Assembly: GCF_004000805.1 (NCBI RefSeq)
Contig: NZ_BILY01000056.1
Span: 1-33,695 of the forward strand
Direction: 5' to 3'
DNA: 33,695 nt
From: Paenibacillus glycanilyticus NBRC 16618
GTDB taxonomy: Bacteria; Bacillota; Bacilli; Paenibacillales; Paenibacillaceae
Part shown: positions 1-6,473 of the stretch, piece after piece
Position numbering within the stretch: position 1 is the stretch's first letter
Layout: each line of letters begins with the position of its first letter
The notes under the pieces: generated by a model
The model's database searches: none
The model's input: the letters and a program-made list of their open reading frames with translations, nothing else
Told to the model about the DNA's origin: nothing
Position numbers and translations under genes: made by a program

Positions 1-504
1 AGCAAGCTTCGCTTTCAGAGCCGCTCTTGTTTCAGCCTTCGCATCCTGATTGATAATAATATACATAGGGTGGTTGCCTTGCTGCGGGCCAGCTTGATAG
101 GTGATCTTGCCAACGATTGGATCGGTAAAGCTTGCAATCGCATAATCATAGACATGACCGATAACGGCATTTTCCGCATTGTAAATCGAAGATACCTCGA
201 TAGGCGTAACGCCATCGATGACAAGCTGCAGATTGATGCCGGCGCTCAAAACGCTTACGCGCAAATACTTTTGGCCATCAACCTCATACGTTTTGGCGTC
301 GTAATAATTGGTTCCAACCGTTGCATCGTAAGAAACGGTTTTATCCGAAAGTTTTACGTAATTTAGAGTAACATCGGTAAGCTGTACATCCTCAGCCGCA
401 TAAGCAGCTTTAGAAAAACCTGAAAATAAGGCCAGAACTAATGCGATAATCATCATTATGGATATCTTTTGTTTTGTTTTCTTTTGCAGAACACTCTCCA
501 ACAT
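1..504 (-). CDS. Exported NEAT-like protein, C-terminus cut off by the window edge
   Basis: Open frame of 168 codons reading off the left edge, so the C-terminus is missing. The start is the ATG at 502-504, with GGAGAGG eight bases upstream. A signal peptide is visible: basic start, hydrophobic core at about residues 15-30, then AAYA-A near residue 36. The mature part ends in a pattern like the second half of a NEAT domain: the stretch with SFTDPIVGKITY (residues 125-136), then a strand with MYIIIN (147-152). In heme-binding NEAT domains a YxxxY motif sits at this last strand. Here only the second tyrosine (Y148) has a counterpart, so heme binding may be weak or absent. It lies 49 bases downstream of another NEAT gene on the same strand, so it is probably the second gene of a Fur-controlled operon. 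The NEAT call is inferred from pattern only; another beta-sandwich exported protein is possible. Confidence 0.6.
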   Translation of the reverse strand, partial: MLESVLQKKTKQKISIMMIIALVLALFSGFSKAAYAAEDVQLTDVTLNYVKLSDKTVSYDATVGTNYYDAKTYEVDGQKYLRVSVLSAGINLQLVIDGVTPIEVSSIYNAENAVIGHVYDYAIASFTDPIVGKITYQAGPQQGNHPMYIIINQDAKAETRAALKAKLA

Positions 505-553
505 TTCCGACAACCTCTCCTTATGTAAAAATGAATAAGTTCAAAAACCTTTT

Positions 554-1582
554 TTATGGTCTGGTCGAACGCTTGCGCCGTTGGACGATGAACATCACTG
601 CCCCGGCTATAATAACGCCAGCCAGAATATATATGCCTTTCAAATTCCGGCCGTTGTCGCCTGCCGGCTGCAAAGCTTCCTCTGCCAGCGGGGCGGAAGC
701 CGTTACTGCATCGGCATCGTCCGCGATTCCCGCGGCTGTTGCGTCATCGCTGCCCGGCTCGCTCGCTTCCGCTGCCCCCGGTTCCTCCGCCCCGGCTGAA
801 TCTGCTGGCGTGCTTGGAGACTCGCTCGCCTCCGGACTAATCACGTCGGCTGCCGGTGCTGCTGACGGCTCCTGAGCAGCGGAAGCGCCAACCGCTTCCG
901 GGCTTCCTTTACCGTCGCCGGAACCGGTAGCCACTGCGCCGCTTGCCCCCTTCTCCTCCGTGGAGGCTGGCTTCACCGTTGAAGCCGGGGAAAGCGACTG
1001 CTCCTTGCTGCCGGATGGCTTTGCCGTGCCGGTGCTTGTGCCCTTATCTGCTGCCTGCGTTTCCTTCGGTATTTCCTTCGGCGTCTCCGTCGGTTTTTCC
1101 GCAGGCTTCTCCGCCGCTTTAATCAACTTGAAGCTGTTCGCATCAAAAGAGAAGCGGATCGTGTATTTATGGTCGTATCCGATATCCTCAACCGTCACGT
1201 GGATCTTGGCGGAAATAGGCTTCGAGAGATCATCCGCCCGGAACTCAACCGTTCTTTTGTCCGCGGCTTCATCCGTGCCCACCACTTTCACGGCGGAGTA
1301 GGATCCGCTTCCTGACGGAACGCTGAACTCTTTCACCCACTTGCTGTGATTAATGGTCATCCGAACCGTCTTGGCGCTGCCAGCAATCGTGACGGTCGCT
1401 GGCTTCTCCCAATAATCGTTGGCAATCGATGCGGAATCATCCTCGGCTCTGAGCACCACGTAATCGGCCGAGTAGCTTCCGGCTTCCAATGAGGCTGCGG
1501 CGGCTGCGTAAGCTGGAATACAGGCGATGATGACCAATAACGAGAGGATCCACGCGCCCATTCTCCCTATTATTCTTTTCAC
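554..1582 (-). CDS. NEAT-domain heme-binding surface protein with C-terminal membrane anchor
   Basis: 342 residues from the GTG at 1580-1582, which follows GGAGG; an upstream in-frame TTG would contain the ribosome binding site itself and is rejected. Order: signal peptide (1-30, ending AYA-A), one NEAT domain (about 32-150), a long linker rich in Ala, Pro, Ser, Glu and Thr (about 155-310), then a transmembrane helix and the basic tail RRKRSTRP. The heme pocket signature is present: S50 to Y57 in the helix region and Y136-D-H-K-Y140 (YxxxY), where the first tyrosine normally ligates heme iron. No LPXTG- or NPQTN-like sortase signal precedes the last helix, so membrane rather than wall anchoring is inferred. 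The protein would bind heme outside the cell and pass it to the importer encoded divergently at 2078. A Fur-like site lies upstream. Confidence 0.85.
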   Translation of the reverse strand: MKRIIGRMGAWILSLLVIIACIPAYAAAAASLEAGSYSADYVVLRAEDDSASIANDYWEKPATVTIAGSAKTVRMTINHSKWVKEFSVPSGSGSYSAVKVVGTDEAADKRTVEFRADDLSKPISAKIHVTVEDIGYDHKYTIRFSFDANSFKLIKAAEKPAEKPTETPKEIPKETQAADKGTSTGTAKPSGSKEQSLSPASTVKPASTEEKGASGAVATGSGDGKGSPEAVGASAAQEPSAAPAADVISPEASESPSTPADSAGAEEPGAAEASEPGSDDATAAGIADDADAVTASAPLAEEALQPAGDNGRNLKGIYILAGVIIAGAVMFIVQRRKRSTRP

Positions 1583-1676
1583 TGAAACCTCCAAAATTAT
1601 TTTACTTAATTACATTTATTTACTTTAAAATAATGGATACAAGAAAAAATAATTATATAAAAAATTAAGGCATTAC

Positions 1677-1701
1677 TTTATTGATTATCATTCTCAATAA
1701 A
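1677..1701 (-). promoter_or_regulatory. Fur-box-like operator upstream of the NEAT operon
   Basis: Perfect inverted repeat with arms TTTATTGA (1677-1684) and TCAATAAA (1694-1701) around a 9-base centre. On the minus strand the middle reads GAGAATGATAATCA, which agrees at 14 of 19 positions with the classical Fur box GATAATGATTATCATTATC. It lies about 95-120 bases upstream of the NEAT start. Binding by Fur is inferred. Confidence 0.65.
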
Positions 1702-1985
1702 GATCAAAAAAAATAGGGATCTACACCCTCCTTCCTAACTGATAATAAAAGTTGGGGCTATAAGCAACCCTAATCCTTGTATAATAAGGATTCCGGGCAT
1801 GAAGAAGTACATCGGGCGCATAAAACACCCGTATCGTTCTCCCTCGCATGCCAGACCTCATGTAAACTCAATGAGAAAATTATCACAGTTTAATTGAGAA
1901 CGTCAACCATAAATATGAAATTCAGTTCATTTATTTTTATTTTTTATCACTGAAAATTTTTATCTAAAAAATTCCTGAAAAACTA

Positions 1986-2014
1986 TTGACGTTTTAAGTG
2001 AGAATGAATATCAT
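1986..2014 (+). promoter_or_regulatory. Sigma-A promoter of the heme importer operon
   Basis: TTGACG (1986-1991), 17-base spacer, TATCAT (2009-2014). The -10 box lies inside the Fur-like site, a usual arrangement for iron repression. Expected start is near 2021, about 57 bases before the first gene, whose ribosome binding site is AAAGGAGGG (2064-2072). Confidence 0.75.
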
Positions 2015-2018
2015 TATT
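2000..2018 (+). promoter_or_regulatory. Fur box of the heme importer operon
   Basis: GAGAATGAATATCATTATT matches the classical 19-base Fur box at 16 of 19 positions and overlaps the -10 box of the promoter. Repression under iron-replete conditions is the expected result. Confidence 0.75.
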
Positions 2019-2077
2019 GTCAAACTGAGAATCGTTCTTGATTACTTGGCCATTTTTACCCATAAAGGAGGGCAATC

Positions 2078-3016
2078 ATGCGTAATCGCTTATCGCTATT
2101 AGCAGCCACTGTAGCCATTATCGTTATAAGCTGTTGCGCTTGCGGCAATACATCGTCGCCCGCTGAAGCAGGCAGTAAAATCGCGATCAAGGACTTCACC
2201 GGAAGAAGCCTAAGCTTTAACCATGTCCCGGAACGAATTGTTGCGCTTGGCAACGGTGAAGCCGATATTATCTACACGCTTGGCGGCAACCTGGTTGGTC
2301 GCCCTACCTCCGAGCTACCTCAAAGTCTGGAAGCCTTAAGCGAGGTGAAGCAGATCGGGACCGCGCATGAGGTCGATCTCGAGAAAATTACGCTGCTGCA
2401 TCCGGATATTGTGCTTGGCAACAGTCCAATGAACACGAAGGATATCCCGACCATCGAGAGCATCGGCTCCAAGATGCTGCTTACGAGCGCTAATTCCGTG
2501 GAGGAAATTACGTTGCAAATCGAATTGTTCGGCAAGCTTCTTCAACAAGAGGACCGGGCAAGCGAGCTCGTGGACCAAATCAACGGCCAGCTCGCCGAGT
2601 ATAAGGCAGCCGTTGCGGCAAACAGCCCTAAAGTGCTGCTCGTCTACGGAGCTCCCGGGACGTTTATGGCCGCCCTTCCGTCTTCGCTTGGCGGCAACAT
2701 TCTTGAACTCGCCGGAGGCGTAAACATCGCTGCTGACTATCCCCGCCTGCAAAGCTACCCGCAATACGCGCAGCTTAGCAATGAACGGATCGTACAGGCG
2801 AATCCGCAATACATATTTATCATGACGCATGGGAATGCGGAGCAGGTAAAGGAAAGCTTCTTGAAGGAAATGGCGGACAACGCGGCTTGGAACCATGTAG
2901 ACGCGGTAAAGCAAGGTCATGTCGAGATTCTTCCCAATGATCTGTTCGGCACCAATCCGGGAACCAGGGTCATGGAAGCTTTGACACTCATGCGCAATCA
3001 ATTGTCCGCAAGCTGA
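2078..3016 (+). CDS. Iron/heme ABC transporter substrate-binding lipoprotein (IsdE-like)
   Basis: 312 residues, the usual size for a cluster-8 (siderophore/heme) binding protein. ATG at 2078 has a strong AAAGGAGGG site. A lipoprotein signal is present with lipobox V16-I-S-C19. The body shows the PBP2-type siderophore-binder pattern: PERIVALGNGEADIIYTLGG early, the long linker helix around residues 145-185, and a C-terminal lobe with YIFIMTHGNAEQVKESF. The THGN segment lies where S. aureus IsdE places its axial heme histidine, so heme is a plausible ligand; this is inferred from position only. It is the first gene of a Fur-controlled operon with a permease 11 bases downstream and an ATPase fused to a heme monooxygenase, which favours heme over a siderophore. 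A vitamin B12 or siderophore binder cannot be excluded. Confidence 0.85.
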   Translation: MRNRLSLLAATVAIIVISCCACGNTSSPAEAGSKIAIKDFTGRSLSFNHVPERIVALGNGEADIIYTLGGNLVGRPTSELPQSLEALSEVKQIGTAHEVDLEKITLLHPDIVLGNSPMNTKDIPTIESIGSKMLLTSANSVEEITLQIELFGKLLQQEDRASELVDQINGQLAEYKAAVAANSPKVLLVYGAPGTFMAALPSSLGGNILELAGGVNIAADYPRLQSYPQYAQLSNERIVQANPQYIFIMTHGNAEQVKESFLKEMADNAAWNHVDAVKQGHVEILPNDLFGTNPGTRVMEALTLMRNQLSAS

Positions 3017-3027
3017 AAGGGAAAATC

Positions 3028-4026
3028 ATGAATATCAAGCAACGTACCAAACGCCGAAAACTCGTTCTCTCCTTCGCGCCTGTTCTCGTTATCGCAAGCC
3101 TGCTGCTAGGCCTTATGGCGGGCTCCGTGCCTGTCGCGCTTGAAGACATTTGGCATGCCTTAACGACCCGGGGCAACTCTCCGCAGGATACGATCGTCTT
3201 CGATCTCCGGCTGCCCCGCGTACTGATCGGATTATTAACCGGCGCTTGTCTTGCCGCGTCCGGCGCTATCCTGCAGGGCGTCATGCGAAATCCGCTTGCC
3301 GATCCCGGCGTGATCGGCGTATCCTCCGGCGCTGGCCTGGCAGCCGTTATCACGATGGTTCTGCTGCCGCAGTTCAGCTATCTCTTGCCGGCGGCAGCAT
3401 TCCTTGGCGCCTTACTATCGTCGGTTATCATCTACACGCTGTCATGGGATAAAGGCGCTTCCCCGGGCAAAATCGTACTCGCCGGCATTGCCTTAAACGC
3501 GTTGATCGGCGCTGTCATGAACGGCGTGATGGTCATGTACAGCGACCGCATTCAAGCCGTGCTGCCTTGGCTGTCCGGCGGACTTAACGGCAGAAGCTGG
3601 CATCATCTCTCCTTCATGCTGCCTTATGCGGCGGCAGGTCTTCTATTGTCCTTCCGGGCCATCAAGCCCGTCAATCTGCTTATGCTCGGGGATGATTCCG
3701 CCAAGCTGCTTGGACAAAAGGTAGAAACGCAGCGCATGCTACTTATTCTTCTCGCCTCCCTGCTGGCGGGAACGGCCGTCAGCGTTGCCGGGCTGATCGG
3801 CTTTGTTGGCCTGATTGTCCCGCATGCGATAAGACTGATGATCGGCGACGATTACCGCTACCTGATGCCGGCATCCATTCTTGGCGGCGCTGCGCTTGTC
3901 GCGCTGGCGGATACGGCCGCCCGGACGGTGTTCGATCCCGTCGAACTGCCCGTCGGCATTTTGCTGGCTTGCCTTGGGGCACCGTTTTTCTTATATCTGC
4001 TTAGGAAAAGGAGCAATTGGCGATGA
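3028..4026 (+). CDS. Heme/iron ABC transporter permease (FecCD family)
   Basis: 332 residues and many hydrophobic helices (about nine or ten predicted), the normal size for one half of a FecCD/BtuC-type homodimeric permease. Family features seen: RLPRVLIGLLTGACLAASGA near residues 55-75, QGVMRNPLADPGVIGVSSGAG around 83-105, and GLIGFVGLIVPHAIRL around 255-270, the region that contacts the ATPase. Start ATG 3028 follows AAAGGGAAAATC. Its TGA overlaps the downstream ATPase ATG as ATGA (4023-4026), indicating translational coupling. With the lipoprotein and ATPase it would form a heme importer of the IsdEF type. Confidence 0.9.
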   Translation: MNIKQRTKRRKLVLSFAPVLVIASLLLGLMAGSVPVALEDIWHALTTRGNSPQDTIVFDLRLPRVLIGLLTGACLAASGAILQGVMRNPLADPGVIGVSSGAGLAAVITMVLLPQFSYLLPAAAFLGALLSSVIIYTLSWDKGASPGKIVLAGIALNALIGAVMNGVMVMYSDRIQAVLPWLSGGLNGRSWHHLSFMLPYAAAGLLLSFRAIKPVNLLMLGDDSAKLLGQKVETQRMLLILLASLLAGTAVSVAGLIGFVGLIVPHAIRLMIGDDYRYLMPASILGGAALVALADTAARTVFDPVELPVGILLACLGAPFFLYLLRKRSNWR

Positions 4027-5156
4027 CAGCAGCAGAGACAATAGGACTGACGCTGGAGCGGGGCATGTTCAAGCTTTCGAACGTCAATGCCATCATTCCG
4101 AAGGGGAAAATAACCGCTATCGTGGGACCAAACGGTTCCGGCAAATCCACCCTTCTCTCTCTTATTACCGGACTGTCTCCTCCCGACGAGGGCAGCATTA
4201 CGATATTAGGCAAGCCTGCCGAGCATTACTCCAGGGCGGATTTCGCCAAGGCGGTCTCCATGCTCCCGCAGTCCAAGGAGTTTATGCCCAATGTCACGGT
4301 CCGGGAATTAATCGAATACGGCCGGTCTCCTCACCGATCCATGTTCTCGCGGAAGCTCTCCAAGGAAGATCACGACGTGATCGAATGGGCGATGCGCCTG
4401 ATGAGAATCAGACGGCATGACGACCGCATGTTTGCCACCCTCTCCGGAGGGGAGCAGCAGAAAGCCCGGATCGCCATGGCGCTCGCCCAGAAGACCGGCC
4501 TGCTTCTGCTGGACGAACCAACGACTTATCTCGATATCGCGCATCAGCTCGAAGTGCTTGAAGCGCTTGTCAGTCTTAACCGTCAGCAGCAGACAACGAT
4601 TGTTATGGTGCTGCATGACCTGCAGCAGGCTGCCGCTTATTGCGATCATCTGATTGCGATGAAGGACGGCGAGATTCATTCGGCCGGCGAGCCTAAGACC
4701 GTATTATCTAAAGGATTCATGAGAGAAGTGTATGAACTGGAGGCAAAGGTCAGCTTCGACGGCCATTACCCCATTATTATTCCGGTTCGAAAACAAAACG
4801 AGGAGGAACAAACGATGATTATTGTAACGAACACATCGCAGATCGTAAAAGGCAGCGGTGACAAGCTTGTTGAGCGTTTTGACCGGATTGGCAAGGTTGA
4901 GCAGATGGAGGGCTTCCTCGGACTCGAGGTATTGTGGACGCAAAATCTGAAAGAGTATGACGAGGTAGCCGTTGTTACCCGCTGGACATCCAAGGACGCT
5001 TTCCAGGCGTGGACCAAAAGCGAAGCGTTCCGCGAATCGCATAAACACCGCAACATCCCGGACTATATTCTCGATAATAAAATTACGTTCCAGGAAGTAA
5101 AAATCAGACGCAATCCGATTACGGAAACGGCGTTGGATGAGACGGCAGCGCAGTAA
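4023..5156 (+). CDS. ABC transporter ATPase fused to an IsdG-type heme monooxygenase
   Basis: 377 residues from ATG 4023, which overlaps the permease stop and follows AAGGAG with a 9-base gap; a TTG at 4017 is the alternative. Residues 1 to about 260 are a FepC/FhuC-type ATPase: Walker A GPNGSGKST (35-43), signature LSGGEQQ, Walker B LLLLDEPT, and a switch histidine in VLHDL. Without any stop the frame continues into a complete IsdG/HmoA-like domain from M265. Counted from that methionine, N6, W66 and H76 match the N7, W67, H77 catalytic residues of S. aureus IsdG, and the WTKSEAFRESHKH stretch is very like that enzyme. Such enzymes open the heme ring and free iron. The junction carries its own AGGAGG and ATG, so a free monooxygenase could also be made. 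A rho-independent terminator follows. A lost stop codon or assembly error must be kept in mind. Confidence 0.85.
   Translation: MTAAETIGLTLERGMFKLSNVNAIIPKGKITAIVGPNGSGKSTLLSLITGLSPPDEGSITILGKPAEHYSRADFAKAVSMLPQSKEFMPNVTVRELIEYGRSPHRSMFSRKLSKEDHDVIEWAMRLMRIRRHDDRMFATLSGGEQQKARIAMALAQKTGLLLLDEPTTYLDIAHQLEVLEALVSLNRQQQTTIVMVLHDLQQAAAYCDHLIAMKDGEIHSAGEPKTVLSKGFMREVYELEAKVSFDGHYPIIIPVRKQNEEEQTMIIVTNTSQIVKGSGDKLVERFDRIGKVEQMEGFLGLEVLWTQNLKEYDEVAVVTRWTSKDAFQAWTKSEAFRESHKHRNIPDYILDNKITFQEVKIRRNPITETALDETAAQ
4815..5156 (+). CDS. Candidate internal start giving a free IsdG-type heme monooxygenase
   Basis: In-frame ATG 4815-4817 within the fusion gene, eight bases after AGGAGG (4801-4806), the best ribosome binding site of this operon. 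The product would be 113 residues, close to the 107-108 of IsdG and HmoA, starting MIIVTNTS as such enzymes do. Catalytic N6, W66 and H76 are in place. This may be the ancestral gene start kept after loss of the ATPase stop; whether it is used is inferred. Confidence 0.5.
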   Translation: MIIVTNTSQIVKGSGDKLVERFDRIGKVEQMEGFLGLEVLWTQNLKEYDEVAVVTRWTSKDAFQAWTKSEAFRESHKHRNIPDYILDNKITFQEVKIRRNPITETALDETAAQ

Positions 5157-5173
5157 ATAAATGAAAGATCCGG

Positions 5174-5206
5174 CAAAGCTCTCGGTTTGAGGGCTTTGTT
5201 TTTTTT
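5174..5206 (+). terminator. Rho-independent terminator of the heme importer operon
   Basis: Stem CAAAGCTCTC (5174-5183), loop GGTTT, GAGGGCTTTG (5189-5198), ten pairs with one G-U, followed by eight T (5199-5206). Confidence 0.9.
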
Positions 5207-5511
5207 GCGACAAAAATTCACGTTGCACTGGAAAATATACAGTATAATTGCCCGGTAATACGTTTTTGTCTTCGTACATTGGATTTCATGCAGTACAAAT
5301 GAGCTTTAGAAGCCAGTTTCCTCTCTCTAAGCGCTCTACGTTGGAGGAATTCCACTATAGAACATGCGAAGTAGCTTAAATGGCTAATTTTAATGGAGCA
5401 AATCCAATGTAGGCAAAATCGCCTCAAGCGGGGAGGCCAAAAGCGCTCTTCCCGACACAAGCTTTGGCTCAAATCAGGCCGTTAATTAGGCAAAGTTATC
5501 TTAGTATTAAT
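5207..5511. other. Gene-free stretch between the heme operon and galU terminators
   Basis: About 300 bases with no convincing gene. It contains a TATAAT (5243-5248) without a good -35 box, a segment bounded by 12-base inverted repeats (5275-5411), two copies of AAGCGCTCT (5329-5337 and 5441-5449), and a small GCCTC/GAGGC hairpin near 5421-5438. A short leftward open frame over 5218-5472 has no ribosome binding site and looks like translated repeat rather than a gene. Confidence 0.5.
5275..5411. repeat. Segment bounded by perfect 12-base inverted repeats
   Basis: TACATTGGATTT (5275-5286) and AAATCCAATGTA (5400-5411) are exact reverse complements flanking about 113 bases. The inside is not coding by any sign seen. 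It could be a MITE-like or REP-like dispersed element or a long-stem RNA; no flanking target-site duplication was recognised. Confidence 0.5.
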
Positions 5512-5555
5512 AAAAAAACGCCGCCGCGCAGAGGCTTCCCCCTTCACAGCAGCGT
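5512..5555 (-). terminator. Rho-independent terminator of the regulator-kinase-galU operon
   Basis: Read on the minus strand: ACGCTGCTG (5555-5547) pairs with the CGCGGCGGCGT side (arm 5526-5518) through nine pairs, some of them G-U, and is followed by seven T (5518-5512). It starts 14 bases after the galU stop. Confidence 0.65.
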
Positions 5556-5568
5556 GCTTTTCTATTCA

Positions 5569-6453
5569 TCAGTCGAGGCGCTCGCGCAAATATTTGCGCA
5601 CTTCCTCCGACAGATCCTCCCGCTCCAGCGCGAAATCAATCGTTGCTTTCACGAAGCCCAGCTTATCGCCCACGTCATGGCGTTTGCCCGTGAACCGATG
5701 CGCCAGAATCGGAGCGAAATGATTCAGCTGCTGAAGGCTGTCCGTCAGCTGAATTTCTCCTGCCTTGCCGGGCCTAGCATGCTCCAGCATCTCGAAGATT
5801 GCCGGGTCCAGCACATACCGCCCGACAACCGCCCAATTGGATGGCGCCTGCCCCGGCGCAGGCTTTTCGATCAGGTCAAGAATGCGGTTATGGGAAGGGT
5901 CGGCATTATCAAAAGCGGCAATGCCGTATTTATGCGTCTGATTCCAAGGCACCTCCATCAAGGCGACAACCGAGGAGCCCGTCTCCTCGTACTGATGGAT
6001 CATCTGCTGCAGGCATGGCGGCTCGGAACGAAGGATATCATCGCCAAGCAGCACCGCAAACGGCTCATCCCCGATAAAACGCCGCGCGCACAAAACGGCA
6101 TGTCCAAGCCCAAGCGGCTCCTTCTGGCGGACGTAATAGATATCGGCCAGGTGCGAGATGTCGCGGACAATGGCGAGCATCTCTTCGTTGCCGCGTTCCT
6201 CGAGTTCCTTCTCCAGCTCGTAAGACTTGTCGAAATGATCCTCGATCGCCCGCTTATGCCGCCCGCTGACGATAATGATGCTGTCGATGCCGGACTGCAC
6301 CGCTTCTTCCACAATATATTGAATAGCCGGCTTATCGATAATCGGAAGCATTTCCTTCGGCTGCGCCTTGGTTGCGGGCAGGAAGCGCGTACCTAGTCCC
6401 CCTGCGGGAATAATGGCTTTGCGTACCTGCTGCCTCTTCTTCTCATGAAACAT
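5569..6453 (-). CDS. galU: UTP-glucose-1-phosphate uridylyltransferase
   Basis: 294 residues from ATG 6451-6453, close to the 292 of B. subtilis GtaB. This start has AAAGGG eight bases upstream; a GTG at 6477 overlaps the kinase stop and has no binding site, so it is rejected. The enzyme makes UDP-glucose from glucose-1-phosphate and UTP for wall teichoic acid, glycolipid and polysaccharide synthesis. Visible family motifs: nucleotide-binding AGGLGTRFLPATKA near residues 17-30 with PKEMLPIIDKPAIQY next, VLLGDDI in the middle, and the GEIQLTD segment. It sits 20 bases after the sensor kinase gene on the same strand, so it is very likely the third gene of the regulator-kinase operon, and expression would depend on that two-component system. 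Confidence 0.93.
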   Translation of the reverse strand: MFHEKKRQQVRKAIIPAGGLGTRFLPATKAQPKEMLPIIDKPAIQYIVEEAVQSGIDSIIIVSGRHKRAIEDHFDKSYELEKELEERGNEEMLAIVRDISHLADIYYVRQKEPLGLGHAVLCARRFIGDEPFAVLLGDDILRSEPPCLQQMIHQYEETGSSVVALMEVPWNQTHKYGIAAFDNADPSHNRILDLIEKPAPGQAPSNWAVVGRYVLDPAIFEMLEHARPGKAGEIQLTDSLQQLNHFAPILAHRFTGKRHDVGDKLGFVKATIDFALEREDLSEEVRKYLRERLD

Positions 6454-6473
6454 GGCCGTCACCCTTTCTTGTT

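Larger units (their letters stand above)
1583..2077. other. Divergent intergenic control region of the heme locus
   Basis: 495 bases between the leftward NEAT operon and the rightward importer operon. It is AT-rich and holds a Fur-like dyad facing each direction (1677-1701 and 2000-2018), a recognisable sigma-A promoter for the importer, and a small perfect inverted repeat AATCCTT/AAGGATT (1772-1778 and 1786-1792, 7-base centre). A weaker Fur-like dyad, TGAGAAAATTATCA (1872-1885), may be a further site. No convincing open reading frame was found in it. Confidence 0.6.

Noticed and set aside
554..700. Sortase signal at the end of the NEAT protein
   Set aside because: The residues before the last helix are PAGDNGRNLKG, with no LPXTG or NPQTN form.
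1867..1898. CTCAAT/ATTGAG inverted repeat in the heme control region
   Set aside because: Short six-base arms in AT-rich sequence can arise by chance, and it matches no known operator.
5218..5472. Leftward 84-codon open frame in the spacer after the heme operon
   Set aside because: No ribosome binding site, basic low-quality composition, and it covers the inverted-repeat element; more likely translated repeat.
5464..6396. Long open frame antisense to galU (about 310 codons)
   Set aside because: It mirrors a well-conserved galU gene, has no ribosome binding site, and its product is rich in Arg, His and Leu as expected from reverse-strand translation.
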